Origin: Caulobacter sp.
Lineage (GTDB): Bacteria > Pseudomonadota > Alphaproteobacteria > Caulobacterales > Caulobacteraceae
Direction: 5' to 3'
Length of the DNA: 64,000 bases
Assembly (NCBI GenBank): GCA_029866155.1
Contig: JARWZW010000007.1
Location: 61,067 to 125,066, forward strand
The stretch's first letter is position 1, and every line of letters starts with the position of its first letter. Below the pieces are notes generated by a model. That model saw only the letters and a list, made by a program, of their open reading frames with translations, ran no database searches and was not told the DNA's origin. The position numbers and the translations under genes were made by a program. Of the stretch, positions 27,932-37,425 are shown piece after piece.

Positions 27932-29179
27932 ATGACCTCGCCGCTAACCGCCGCCCAGACCGATCCGGACCATCTCGGAGTGATGGTCGGCTTTCCGCCG
28001 CAACCCGCGAGCACTGTCCGGCTTCATGACGCCAGCAGCTGGCGATTTCCCGGCATTCGCTGGGCCTTCAGCCATCAACGCGAATTGACCCCTACCGCCA
28101 ATGTCCGGCGCGGGCCCGGCGCGGCCTCTCCCCTTCCTCAGGCGCTGCGCGATGACCTGGACGCGGTCAGCTTCACCGCCTTGGATGGCCGGGTGATGAC
28201 CTGGGCCGAGTCCCTGGACGCCAACTACACCGACGGCATCCTCGTGATGCATCGCGGAAACGTAGTCTATGAACGCTATCTGGGAGCCCTCGATGCCCAG
28301 ACACCACATCTGGCCATGTCGATGACCAAATCCTTTGTCGGCCTTCTGGCCGCCATGCTGGCCGCGGAAGGGCAGCTGGATCCGGAGGCGCTCGTCAGCC
28401 TCTATGTGCCGGAACTTTCACAGACGGCCTATGGCGACGCGACTGTCCGACAGGTGATGGACATGACCGTGGGTGTCCGATACCGCGAAAACTACACCGA
28501 CCCGACCGCCGAGATATTCGCCTATACCGCCGCCTGTGGAATCGCCCCGCGCCGTTCGGACTATTCCGGCCCGGAGACCATCTTCGAATTTCTGCAGGGC
28601 CTCGCCAAGGAAGGCGAGCATGGTCAGGCCTTCGCCTACAAGACCTGCAACACCGAAGTACTGGGCTGGATTGTACAGCGGGTCACCGACACCTCGATGT
28701 CCCGGCTGCTTTCTGACCGTATCTGGTCGAAGCTGGGCGCCGAGGAGGACGCCTATCTCATGGTCGACCGCATCGGCTCGGCCATGTGCGGAGGCGGGCT
28801 GAACCTGACTCTGCGCGATCTGGCCCGCTTCGCCGAAATGATGCGGATGCAGGGCGTCTGGGACGGCCAACAGATCATTCCGGCCTCGGTCGTGGCCGGC
28901 ATCACTTCCGGCGCCGACCAGGACCATTTCGCAAAAGCCGGCTACTGCACCCTGCCCGGCTGGAGCTATCGAGACCAGTGGTGGGTCGCCCATGACAGGT
29001 TCGGCGCCTTCACGGCCCGAGGCATCCACGGCCAGGCCGCGTGGATCGCGCCCGCAGCAGAGGTGATCATCGCCCGGTTCGGCTCGCACCATATCGCCGC
29101 CAACGGCAACAGCCCGCTGGATCAGGTGTCTCTGCCAGCCTTTGCCGCCATCGCCGATCATCTCAATCCGGCGGCGTGA
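27932..29179 (+). CDS. Serine hydrolase, beta-lactamase family
   Basis: HLAMSMTKSFVGLLAAML (SxxK), YKTCNTEVLGWIVQRVTDT (YxN-type), HGQAAWIAPA. Confidence 0.9.
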   Translation: MTSPLTAAQTDPDHLGVMVGFPPQPASTVRLHDASSWRFPGIRWAFSHQRELTPTANVRRGPGAASPLPQALRDDLDAVSFTALDGRVMTWAESLDANYTDGILVMHRGNVVYERYLGALDAQTPHLAMSMTKSFVGLLAAMLAAEGQLDPEALVSLYVPELSQTAYGDATVRQVMDMTVGVRYRENYTDPTAEIFAYTAACGIAPRRSDYSGPETIFEFLQGLAKEGEHGQAFAYKTCNTEVLGWIVQRVTDTSMSRLLSDRIWSKLGAEEDAYLMVDRIGSAMCGGGLNLTLRDLARFAEMMRMQGVWDGQQIIPASVVAGITSGADQDHFAKAGYCTLPGWSYRDQWWVAHDRFGAFTARGIHGQAAWIAPAAEVIIARFGSHHIAANGNSPLDQVSLPAFAAIADHLNPAA

Positions 29180-29205
29180 GGCCATAGCGGCAGCCGAAAC
29201 GATCA

Positions 29206-29236
29206 GCGCCCGCGATGGCAGAACCACCGCGGGCGC
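29206..29236. terminator. Stem-loop between convergent genes
   Basis: GCGCCCGCG (29206-29214) / CGCGGGCGC (29228-29236). Confidence 0.6.
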
Positions 29237-29260
29237 GTTCGTACCGACAGATCAGAAAGC

Positions 29261-29536
29261 CTAGACCAGGGCGTCCTTCAGAGCCTTGGCCGGCTGGAAG
29301 ACCACCTTCTTGCTGGCGGCGATCTCGATGGCGGCGCCGGTCGAGGGATTGCGGCCAGTGCGGGCGGGCTTGTCCTGAACCTTGAACTTGCCAAAGCCGG
29401 GGACCGAGACTTCTTCACCCTTGATGGCTGCGTCACGAATGGCGGCGAACACGCCGTCCACGATCGCCTTGGCCTGGGCCTTGGTCAGCTTGTCGTCCTT
29501 CGACGCTACGGTGTCGATGATATCGGCGGTATTCAC
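29261..29536 (-). CDS. HU family DNA-binding protein
   Basis: MNTADIIDTVASKDDKLTKAQAKAIVDGVFAAIRDAAIKGEEVSVPGFGKFKVQDKPARTGRNPSTGAAIEIAASKKVVFQPAKALKDAL. Confidence 0.97.
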   Translation of the reverse strand: MNTADIIDTVASKDDKLTKAQAKAIVDGVFAAIRDAAIKGEEVSVPGFGKFKVQDKPARTGRNPSTGAAIEIAASKKVVFQPAKALKDALV

Positions 29537-29667
29537 TGTGCTTCTCCGAAAACAGAATCAGACATGGACCCTGCCAAGCCTGATGGGGGCTGTCACTAAA
29601 CAAACAGCGGGCTGGCGGTTCCGTAGCGTTGCGCTATCTTGATGTCGAGGGACGTTTCGCTTGGGAG

Positions 29668-30156
29668 ATGACGGTGCGTATTGCGTTTCTGGCGGGCCTG
29701 TCCGGCGCCGCAGTTCTCGGTCTGGCTTGCTCGGCCATGGCTGCGCCGCCACAGATCACCATCACCTATGGACCGAAGCTGGTCGGTAAGATCGAACAAT
29801 ACGGCGCCCGGGATGTCGCAGACCTGGCAGCAAGCCTTGAACGTTCGGTGCGCCGGGCCGTGGGCGGTGCTCCGGAGTTCGCAGACAGCCGCTTCACGCT
29901 CGTCATCGAAGACGCGGCCCCTAACCGTCCGACCTTTCAGCAAATGAAGGACCGCCCGGGCCTGTCCATGGAAAGCTATGGTGTCGGCGGGGCCTCCCTG
30001 TCCGGAACCCTGACCAGAGCGGATGGGACCACCCGGATCCTTTCATACCGCTGGTTCGAGTCAGACATTCGCTGGGCCCGCGCATCTGGAACCTGGTCGG
30101 ACGCCGAAACCGCGATCGACCGGTTCGCCCGGACCCTGCCCCGTCCGAGCCACTGA
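29668..30156 (+). CDS. Hypothetical secreted protein
   Basis: Signal peptide MTVRIAFLAGLSGAAVLGLACSAMAAPPQ, then a 140-aa domain I could not assign. Confidence 0.75.
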   Translation: MTVRIAFLAGLSGAAVLGLACSAMAAPPQITITYGPKLVGKIEQYGARDVADLAASLERSVRRAVGGAPEFADSRFTLVIEDAAPNRPTFQQMKDRPGLSMESYGVGGASLSGTLTRADGTTRILSYRWFESDIRWARASGTWSDAETAIDRFARTLPRPSH

Positions 30157-30250
30157 AGGCTGGCAACAGATTCGCTTGCCTGAAAGTTCGCAACAGGGTG
30201 TGATCGTCCGAAACGGCGAGCTGATACGCCGAGTAGCTTAGCGAGGCGAC

Positions 30251-31660
30251 ATGGCCGACGGCCGACGATCCATCTGGACCCTGGCGGCCTTTGCCGGGCC
30301 CTGCATACCACTCGCCGCCTTTGGCCTGCCGTTGGTTATCACCATACCCCACTATTATTCCGAGACCCTGGGGCTCGACGTGGCGGCGGTCGGACTGGCC
30401 TTCATGCTGGTTCGCGGAATCGATATCATCTTCGACCCGATCTTCGGGACGGTCCTCGACCGGACCCGTTGGTCCTTCGGCCGCTTCAAGGGCTGGATGG
30501 CCATCAGCACGCCCGTTCTGGTGCTGGGCATCTACATGCTCTTCATGGCCATGCCCGGGGTGACGAACCTCTATCTGTGGTTCTGGTTGCTGGTGGTCTA
30601 TTTCGGGTTCTCGATCGCTTCCCTGTCCCACACATCCTGGGCCGCAAAGCTGTCGACCAACTACCATGAGCGGTCGAGGATCTACGCCTTCTGGCAGACG
30701 GGCAATGTGCTGGGGATGATCATGATTCTCGCCCTGCCTGTCCTGCTGGATGAACTGAAGCTGGGCAGCTCTGCCCAGCAGATCCTGCACGGCCAAGGCT
30801 GGTTCATCCTGATTCTGCTGCCCCTGATGATGCTTCTAGCCCTTTGGCGCGTTGAAGAGCCCCGTCCGGTCGACGGACATGGAGATCATGAGGCCACCCT
30901 GGCCGACTATTTCCGGCTGATCCGGCGACCGACCGTGATCCGTATCCTGATCGCCGATCTGCTGACCGGACTGGCGCCGGGTATCGCCGGCACGCTGTTC
31001 TTCTTCTTCTTCATACGGATCAAACAGTTCACTTTCGTCGAATCCTCTGGCCTGCTGCTGATCTATTTTCTTGCCGCGGTATTCGGCGCCGCCATCTGGA
31101 CGCGGCTGGCCAAGCGGTACGGAAAGGCAAAGTCGCTGATCGCCTCATGCGTCACCTATGCGATCGTGCAGTTTGCCGTCGTCACCTTACCGGCCGGAAA
31201 CTTCTGGCTGGCGGCTCCATTTCTGGTGGCGGCTGGAATTCCCTATTCGGCCGGCGCCCTGCTGTTGCGGTCGATGATGGCCGACTATGGCGACGAGGAG
31301 CGGCTCTATTCCGGTCAGGACCGGATTGGCCTGCTGTTCGCCATCCTGACCGGAACAGTAAAGATCGGCACGGCCCTGGCTGCAACCAGCCTGATTGCCC
31401 TCGGCGCCCTGGGATTCAGCGGCAGTGATCCGTCTGCAAGCAGCCCGATTTCCACGCAGGCCCTGCAGGCGCTCTATGCTTTCGCACCCGGTATTCTGGG
31501 ATTGATGGCGGCGGCGGTCATGATCGGCTACCCCCTGACGGAAGAGAAACACGCCGAGATTCTCCAGAAGCTCGGTGATCGGGAATCGGCTCAGCCGCCT
31601 CCCCAACCCGAAGATGTGGCCGCCGTTCAACCTGATGTCCTTCCCCGCTCTCCCGACTAG
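30251..31660 (+). CDS. MFS transporter, GPH-like
   Basis: 12-TM-like; DIIFDPIFGTVLDRTRWSFGRFKGWM and YHERSRIYAFWQTGNVLG resemble glycoside-pentoside-hexuronide:cation symporters. Confidence 0.9.
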   Translation: MADGRRSIWTLAAFAGPCIPLAAFGLPLVITIPHYYSETLGLDVAAVGLAFMLVRGIDIIFDPIFGTVLDRTRWSFGRFKGWMAISTPVLVLGIYMLFMAMPGVTNLYLWFWLLVVYFGFSIASLSHTSWAAKLSTNYHERSRIYAFWQTGNVLGMIMILALPVLLDELKLGSSAQQILHGQGWFILILLPLMMLLALWRVEEPRPVDGHGDHEATLADYFRLIRRPTVIRILIADLLTGLAPGIAGTLFFFFFIRIKQFTFVESSGLLLIYFLAAVFGAAIWTRLAKRYGKAKSLIASCVTYAIVQFAVVTLPAGNFWLAAPFLVAAGIPYSAGALLLRSMMADYGDEERLYSGQDRIGLLFAILTGTVKIGTALAATSLIALGALGFSGSDPSASSPISTQALQALYAFAPGILGLMAAAVMIGYPLTEEKHAEILQKLGDRESAQPPPQPEDVAAVQPDVLPRSPD

Positions 31661-32459
31661 TCCCGAGCCGCCGCAGGAATCTGCGATTGACCGCCTGCGG
31701 GCGGTCATGGCCCGTCTTCGGGATCCTTCCCGCGGCTGCGAATGGGATCTGAAACAGACCTTTGCGACCATCGCACCCTATACGGTTGAAGAGGCCTATG
31801 AGGTTGCAGATGCTATCGAGCGGGGCGATCTGGGTGACCTTAAGGAAGAGCTGGGAGACCTGCTATTCCAGGTCGTGTTCCACAGCCGGATGGCTGAAGA
31901 GCAGGGCCAGTTTGACTTCGAGGATGTCGCCCAGGCGATCCTGGACAAGATGGTGCGCCGCCACCCCCACATCTTCGCCGACGCCCAGGCTCGCACCGCA
32001 GAACAACAGACCATCGCCTGGGAGGCGTTGAAGGCCCAGGAGCGGGCCAAAAAGGCTCGCGATGGCGTGCTTGACGATATTCCCGCCGGCCTCCCCGCCC
32101 TGACCCGGGCGGTGAAGCTGACCAAGCGCGCAGCACAGGTCGGATTCGACTGGTCGACCCCTGCAGAGGTCATAGCCAAGCTGCATGAAGAGCTGGGCGA
32201 GCTCGAGGTAGAGATTGCCGCCGGCGATCATGCCAAGGCCCGGGCCGAACTTGGCGACCTGCTGTTTGTCGTGGCCAACCTGGCCCGCAAGCTCGACCTC
32301 GAGCCGGAAGACGCCCTGCGCGCCACCAACGCCAAGTTCATCCGCCGATTCGCCTTTATCGAAGCCGAACTGGCCAAGGACGATCGCACGCCCGATCAGT
32401 CGGATCTGGCCGAGATGGACAGTCTGTGGGACGCAGCAAAGGCTGCTGAACGGTCCTGA
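31635..32459 (+). CDS. mazG: Nucleoside triphosphate pyrophosphohydrolase MazG
   Basis: RLRDPSRGCEWDLKQTFATIAPYTVEEAYEVADAIERGDLGDLKEELGDLLFQVVFHSRMAEEQG. Confidence 0.96.
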   Translation: MSFPALPTSPEPPQESAIDRLRAVMARLRDPSRGCEWDLKQTFATIAPYTVEEAYEVADAIERGDLGDLKEELGDLLFQVVFHSRMAEEQGQFDFEDVAQAILDKMVRRHPHIFADAQARTAEQQTIAWEALKAQERAKKARDGVLDDIPAGLPALTRAVKLTKRAAQVGFDWSTPAEVIAKLHEELGELEVEIAAGDHAKARAELGDLLFVVANLARKLDLEPEDALRATNAKFIRRFAFIEAELAKDDRTPDQSDLAEMDSLWDAAKAAERS

Positions 32460-33862
32460 GGGATCCGGGTCATGTCGTGCTGTACAGCACGCGTGACCTT
32501 CGACAATACCCCTTCCAGCAGGGGCGTCATCACTCCCAGCCTGCGAGCCTTGATCACCATATCCCAAAGGGGCTCGAACTTCTTCCATCCTGCGGCATAG
32601 GCGGCATGCTTGACCCGGTGCTTGAGGGAGTCATGGCTGGCCGCCGCCTTGGCGATGTTTCCCCAGCTGTAGAACGATCGGTAGGCCCGATCGTAGCCTC
32701 TCTTCAGGCTTTCCGCCGACATTCCGGCCGGCCTGTACACCACCTGCCGGGTGTCGAACCGGTCCCAGTCCGAGCTGGTGATCCGGCCATGTTCGGCCAG
32801 TTCGCGATACAGGGCTGTGCCCGGATAGGGTGTCATGATGTGAAAGGTCGAGGTCGTGATCCCATTGGTCACAGCCCAGTCGACGGTTCTGGCGAAGACG
32901 TCCGGGCCGTCGTCATCCATGCCAAAGACGAAGCTGCCGTTGATCATGATCCCCAGGCCGCTCAGCCGCCGGGCGACCTCGGAATAGTCCTGTGCGAGGT
33001 TCTGCTTCTTGTTGCTGGTCCGGAGGTTTTGGGGACTGAAGGTCTCGAACCCGACAAAAAGGCTCCTAAGTCCCGCCTCGGCGGCCCGCTCGATCAGATC
33101 GCCGCGCAGAACAGAATCAATCGTGGCGGCCCCCTGGAAGAGCCGGCCCATCCCCTTCATTCCCTCAAACAGTTCAGCCGCGAACCGGCGGTCGCCCAGA
33201 AGATGGTCGTCCAGAAAGTATAGATGCCGGCCCGGCAGGCGGTCGATCTCCGCAAGGGCGGCATCGACCGCCTGGGTATAGAAGCCCCTGCCCCCTTGGA
33301 AGAAGGCGTCCTTATAGCAAAAACTGCAATGCTGGGGGCAGCCCCGGGTCACCACCAGAGAATTGGGCACGAGATAACGGTCGCGCTTGATCAGGTCCCG
33401 GCGGATCGGCGGCGCATGTTGAAGGGTCCGGCCAGCGCCTGAGGCGTACCGGCAACGGGCCACCCCGGCCCGGAAATCCTTCAGAAACTCGGGGAAGGTC
33501 TGTTCTCCGGGGCCCAGGAAAATGGCGTCGGCATGGGGCGCCGCCTCATCCGGCAGGCTGGTCACATGCAGGCCGCCGAGCGCCACAAAGACACCGCGAG
33601 CCCGGTAGTGGTCGGCCAGGGCATAGGCCCGGTAGGCGTTGGTAATGTAGACTTGGATCACCACCAGATCGGGACTGTCGTCGATGGTCAGGGTTTCGAC
33701 GTGGTCGTCGACGATCTGCGCCTCATCATCAGGCTGAAGATAGGCGGCGAGCGTCGCCAGCCCAAGGGGTGGAAAAAGCGAATACTTGATCGGCCGCCAG
33801 AACGGGCTTCTGGCCTCGATCAGGGCGGGAAGGATGAACTTGACGCGAAGCGGGCGGGGCAT
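32396..33862 (-). CDS. B12-binding domain radical SAM protein
   Basis: VTRGCPQHCSFCYKDAFF (CxxxCxxC), LYFLDDHLLGD, FVFGMDDDGPDVFARTVDWA; N-terminal cobalamin-binding-like region. Confidence 0.93.
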   Translation of the reverse strand: MPRPLRVKFILPALIEARSPFWRPIKYSLFPPLGLATLAAYLQPDDEAQIVDDHVETLTIDDSPDLVVIQVYITNAYRAYALADHYRARGVFVALGGLHVTSLPDEAAPHADAIFLGPGEQTFPEFLKDFRAGVARCRYASGAGRTLQHAPPIRRDLIKRDRYLVPNSLVVTRGCPQHCSFCYKDAFFQGGRGFYTQAVDAALAEIDRLPGRHLYFLDDHLLGDRRFAAELFEGMKGMGRLFQGAATIDSVLRGDLIERAAEAGLRSLFVGFETFSPQNLRTSNKKQNLAQDYSEVARRLSGLGIMINGSFVFGMDDDGPDVFARTVDWAVTNGITTSTFHIMTPYPGTALYRELAEHGRITSSDWDRFDTRQVVYRPAGMSAESLKRGYDRAYRSFYSWGNIAKAAASHDSLKHRVKHAAYAAGWKKFEPLWDMVIKARRLGVMTPLLEGVLSKVTRAVQHDMTRIPQDRSAAFAASHRLSISARSD

Positions 33863-33968
33863 GGGCGGTCTCCGTTACACCGCGCAATCTCGCTGCAACA
33901 GGCTCAGCCAATGATCGGGAACCCGTGACCGATTGGTGCAGGATCAATGCGGATCTGGACTGCCCGCG

Positions 33969-34892
33969 TCAACGGACAAGGCTTTCTATCTTCGGCCGGA
34001 TATCGTCTTTCCAGGCTCTGGATTCAGGATCGATCAGTTCAAAATGACCAGCCTGAGGGATGGTCACGGCCTTCGCGCGGCCCCTTACGACACCAGCATA
34101 GGCTGAACCGAATGTGGCGGGGACGATGGGGTCCAGTTCGCCGGACATCACCCATTGGACAGTCGTCGGCACACCCAGCTCAGCGGGAGAAGTGTCGGCG
34201 TAAGGCGACGACAGGCTCCCGCCCTTGACCAGATCATCGATTGTCCGGGGGCCGCCGCAACGTTCTGGGCCGGTCGCCCGAAAAGCCGCCAGATCATTGA
34301 TACCGGCCAGGCTGACAACACCCCTGGGCTGAACGGCCAATCCGACCCGCAAGGGACTTTGTGGCGACAGGCGATCTCGCGCAGCTGCCCAGGTCGCGAG
34401 ATGGCCGCCCGCCGAATGGCCGACAAAAACGACCCGGGTCAGGTCGAGGTTTTGCTCCCGGCCGAAGGCCCGAAGGTGATCGATACCCCGCGCAACATCT
34501 TGGAAGGTCCCCGGATAACCTCCGCCATCATGCCCGAGGCGCCGATATTCGAGATTCCAGACCGCCAGACCTCGGTCCCGAAGGTTCGCAGCCAGATAGT
34601 CCATCAACTCAAGTCCCGGCAGGTCCGCCTGCCAGCATCCGCCGTGGATCAGAACCACCACTGGTCTTGGCTTCGACCCGCCACCCTTGGGCAGCCAAAG
34701 GGCGCCGAACTGCATTGGATCTGCGCCATAGGTGATTTTCAGATCCGGCGCCTGTCGAGGTCTGGCCAGTAGGTCTCTGAAGCTGATCGGCTCAATGGCG
34801 GGCGCCGCCCGCAACAATGGAACCGGCACGTCCGTCCCGGCGCATCCGCCGAGCGCCAGGAGCGCCAGTGCGGCGACGGCGCCAAGCTTCAC
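33969..34892 (-). CDS. Alpha/beta hydrolase
   Basis: Lipoprotein-like N-terminus (LGGCAGT); PVVVLIHGGCWQADLPG; VVFVGHSAGGHLATWAAARDRL; GELDPIVP; QAGHFELIDP. Confidence 0.92.
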   Translation of the reverse strand: MKLGAVAALALLALGGCAGTDVPVPLLRAAPAIEPISFRDLLARPRQAPDLKITYGADPMQFGALWLPKGGGSKPRPVVVLIHGGCWQADLPGLELMDYLAANLRDRGLAVWNLEYRRLGHDGGGYPGTFQDVARGIDHLRAFGREQNLDLTRVVFVGHSAGGHLATWAAARDRLSPQSPLRVGLAVQPRGVVSLAGINDLAAFRATGPERCGGPRTIDDLVKGGSLSSPYADTSPAELGVPTTVQWVMSGELDPIVPATFGSAYAGVVRGRAKAVTIPQAGHFELIDPESRAWKDDIRPKIESLVR

Positions 34893-36205
34893 ATCACCTC
34901 CACTTCTGCAGACGGAAACAGTCTCTCGAACCGACCGAGGGCCTGGGTATCGAGCCTAGCCCTGACACGGAGCCTGCCGTCGTCTGAGTCATGCCGGTCC
35001 GTGATCCTGCCGTGGCGATAGAGCCAAGCAAGGGCTTCTCCTGCCCCTATGTCCAGCGTCACATGAATCTCCGGGGTTTCATCCACCAGTAGCGCCAGGC
35101 GATTGATCAGCGCCTCACAGCCCTGACCCGTTACGGCCGAGACCGCCATGGAGCCATTTCGTCGGGCAGCGCCCTCCAGGTCTGGACGTTCGGATTCAGC
35201 GACCAGATCGATCTTGTTCCAGATCTCGATCAGAGTTCTATCGTCGTCACCTGAGCTCACGCCGATCTCTGAAAGCACGGCCTCAACGTCCGACTTCTGG
35301 GCCTCTGAGTCGATCCCGGCGATATCCCTGACATGTAGAATGACATTCGCCTCCTGCACCTCTTCCAATGTAGCGCGGAACGCTTCGATCAACTCGTGCG
35401 GAAGGTCGGAAATGAATCCGACTGTGTCCGACAGGATCGCCGGTCTACCCCCGGGCAGCTTCACCGTGCGCAGCGTCGGATCCAGGGTGGCGAACAGCAT
35501 GTCCTGGGCAAGGACCTCAGCGTTGGTGAGGCGATTGAACAGGGTCGACTTGCCAGCGTTGGTGTATCCGACAAGGGCGATTGTCGGATAGGGTGCCTTC
35601 TGGCGTGCGGAACGGTGAAGGGTGCGGGTCCGTCGGACCTCTTCCAGCTCCTTCTTCATCTTGACTATGCGATCGGCGATACCGCGACGGTCCAGTTCGA
35701 TCTGGGTTTCCCCAGGACCACCCGTCTTGCCAAAACCGCCCCTTTGACGTTCCAGGTGGGTCCAGGTTCGAACCAGTCTTGAACGCTCATAGGCCAGCCT
35801 GGCCAGTTCAACCTGCAATTTGCCCTCGCGGGTCCGCGCCCGACGGGCAAAGATCTCTAGTATAAGACCGGTCCGGTCGATGACCTTCGTGGTCCAGGCC
35901 TTTTCAAGGTTGCGCTGCTGAATAGGGGTCAGCTGGTCGTCGACCACCACGACGTCGATATCCTCAACCTCGCAAAGCAGCCGTAACTCCTCCACCTTGC
36001 CCTTGCCGAACAGCGTCGCTGGCGTTCGGCCGCGCAGGGGGCTTATCACCGTCTCGGTGATCTCAAGATCCAGGGCCAGCGCAAGGCCAATGGCTTCTTC
36101 AAGCCTCGCCTGCGGGTTTCTCGCCTGGCCTGAACCAGACCGGACCGGGTGGACGATGAGGGCGTGCTGTACCGGCGGCGCGTGATCTACGGACTTGATG
36201 GTCAA
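34889..36205 (-). CDS. hflX: GTPase HflX
   Basis: [81 protein letters not shown]. Confidence 0.97.
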   Translation of the reverse strand: MTIKSVDHAPPVQHALIVHPVRSGSGQARNPQARLEEAIGLALALDLEITETVISPLRGRTPATLFGKGKVEELRLLCEVEDIDVVVVDDQLTPIQQRNLEKAWTTKVIDRTGLILEIFARRARTREGKLQVELARLAYERSRLVRTWTHLERQRGGFGKTGGPGETQIELDRRGIADRIVKMKKELEEVRRTRTLHRSARQKAPYPTIALVGYTNAGKSTLFNRLTNAEVLAQDMLFATLDPTLRTVKLPGGRPAILSDTVGFISDLPHELIEAFRATLEEVQEANVILHVRDIAGIDSEAQKSDVEAVLSEIGVSSGDDDRTLIEIWNKIDLVAESERPDLEGAARRNGSMAVSAVTGQGCEALINRLALLVDETPEIHVTLDIGAGEALAWLYRHGRITDRHDSDDGRLRVRARLDTQALGRFERLFPSAEVEVM

Positions 36206-36447
36206 TCGTCCTGTTCGGGGCCCGGCTCATAGAGTTGCACGGGCTGGGCCGGCATGATGGTAGATATGGCGTGTTTATAGACCAGTTGGGACTGGCCGTC
36301 CCGCCGCAGCAGGACACAGAAATTATCGAACCAGCTTACCACACCTTGCAGCTTGACACCATTGACGAGGAAAATGGTCAGAGGGGTCTTGGATTTACGG
36401 ACGCTGTTGAGGAATGTGTCCTGCAGGTTCTGTTTCTTGTCAGTCAC
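36202..36447 (-). CDS. hfq: RNA chaperone Hfq
   Basis: [60 protein letters not shown]. Confidence 0.99.
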   Translation of the reverse strand: MTDKKQNLQDTFLNSVRKSKTPLTIFLVNGVKLQGVVSWFDNFCVLLRRDGQSQLVYKHAISTIMPAQPVQLYEPGPEQDD

Positions 36448-36561
36448 GGGGGGTTACCCTCTTTCTTTGGATCGGAGCGGCAGAAGGCCGCCCCACACAC
36501 GAAGGCCCGACACTAGGCTGCCAAGTCGGAACGCGGCAACCGGTGGAGGGATGCAATTCGA

Positions 36562-37425
36562 CTAGATGCCCGATTTCTGCGCTCGAGCGATGTAAAGCGA
36601 TCTTAACCGGAGAGCTGTTTCGCCGGCCTGTCCGTTGCCAACAGGCCGACCGTCAATCGATACCACCGGAGTTACCAGGGCCCCTGCCCCGGTAATGAAA
36701 ACCTCCTGGGCATCATGGGCTTCCTGGGGCGTGAAGGCTACCTCCTCCACCGGAATCCCAGCCTCGGCGATCACCTCCAGCAGCGTACTCCGGGTGACGC
36801 CGCGAAGGATGTTGGCCTGGGTGTCGCGGGTCTTCAATATCCCTCCCCGGGTCAGGATCCAGGCGTTGCTGGAGGCCCCTTCGGTGACAAGTCCGGCCGG
36901 ATCCACAAACCAGGCCTCGGCGCAGCCTCGCTCCCGCGCCGCCTGCTTGGCCAGGACATTTGGCAACAGGCCTACCGTCTTGATATCGCAACGACCCCAG
37001 CGGTTTTCAGGAAGGGTGATCACGCCGACGCCCTTTTCAGCCTTGGCGTTGGTCAGAGCGCGGTTCAGCGACCGCGCTGTGATCACCAGGCTCGGCGGGG
37101 TCGGCAGGGTCGGAAAGGGATGGTCCCGCCTTGCGACGCCACGGGTGACCTGAAGGTAGAGAAGTCCCTCCTTAACCCGATTGCGGCGCAGGGTCTGCTT
37201 GAGCACGACCTCGAGAGCCGGACGCTCCATGGGATGAGGAATATGCAGTTCATCCAGGCTGCGCGCCATCCTCCGGAAATGTCCCTCGGCGTCCGAAAGC
37301 CGGCCGTTGAATATGGCCCAGACTTCATAGATGCCATCCGCGAACTGATAGCCCCGGTCTTCGATGTGAACGCTGGCCTGGCCCTGCGGCACAAAGCGTC
37401 CGTTGACATAGGCCTGCCTCGACAT
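36562..37425 (-). CDS. dat: D-amino-acid aminotransferase (class IV)
   Basis: MSRQAYVNGRFVPQGQASVHIEDRGYQFADGIYEVW; DIKTVGLLPNVLAKQAARERGCAEAWFVD; VTEGASSNAWIL. Confidence 0.93.
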   Translation of the reverse strand: MSRQAYVNGRFVPQGQASVHIEDRGYQFADGIYEVWAIFNGRLSDAEGHFRRMARSLDELHIPHPMERPALEVVLKQTLRRNRVKEGLLYLQVTRGVARRDHPFPTLPTPPSLVITARSLNRALTNAKAEKGVGVITLPENRWGRCDIKTVGLLPNVLAKQAARERGCAEAWFVDPAGLVTEGASSNAWILTRGGILKTRDTQANILRGVTRSTLLEVIAEAGIPVEEVAFTPQEAHDAQEVFITGAGALVTPVVSIDGRPVGNGQAGETALRLRSLYIARAQKSGI

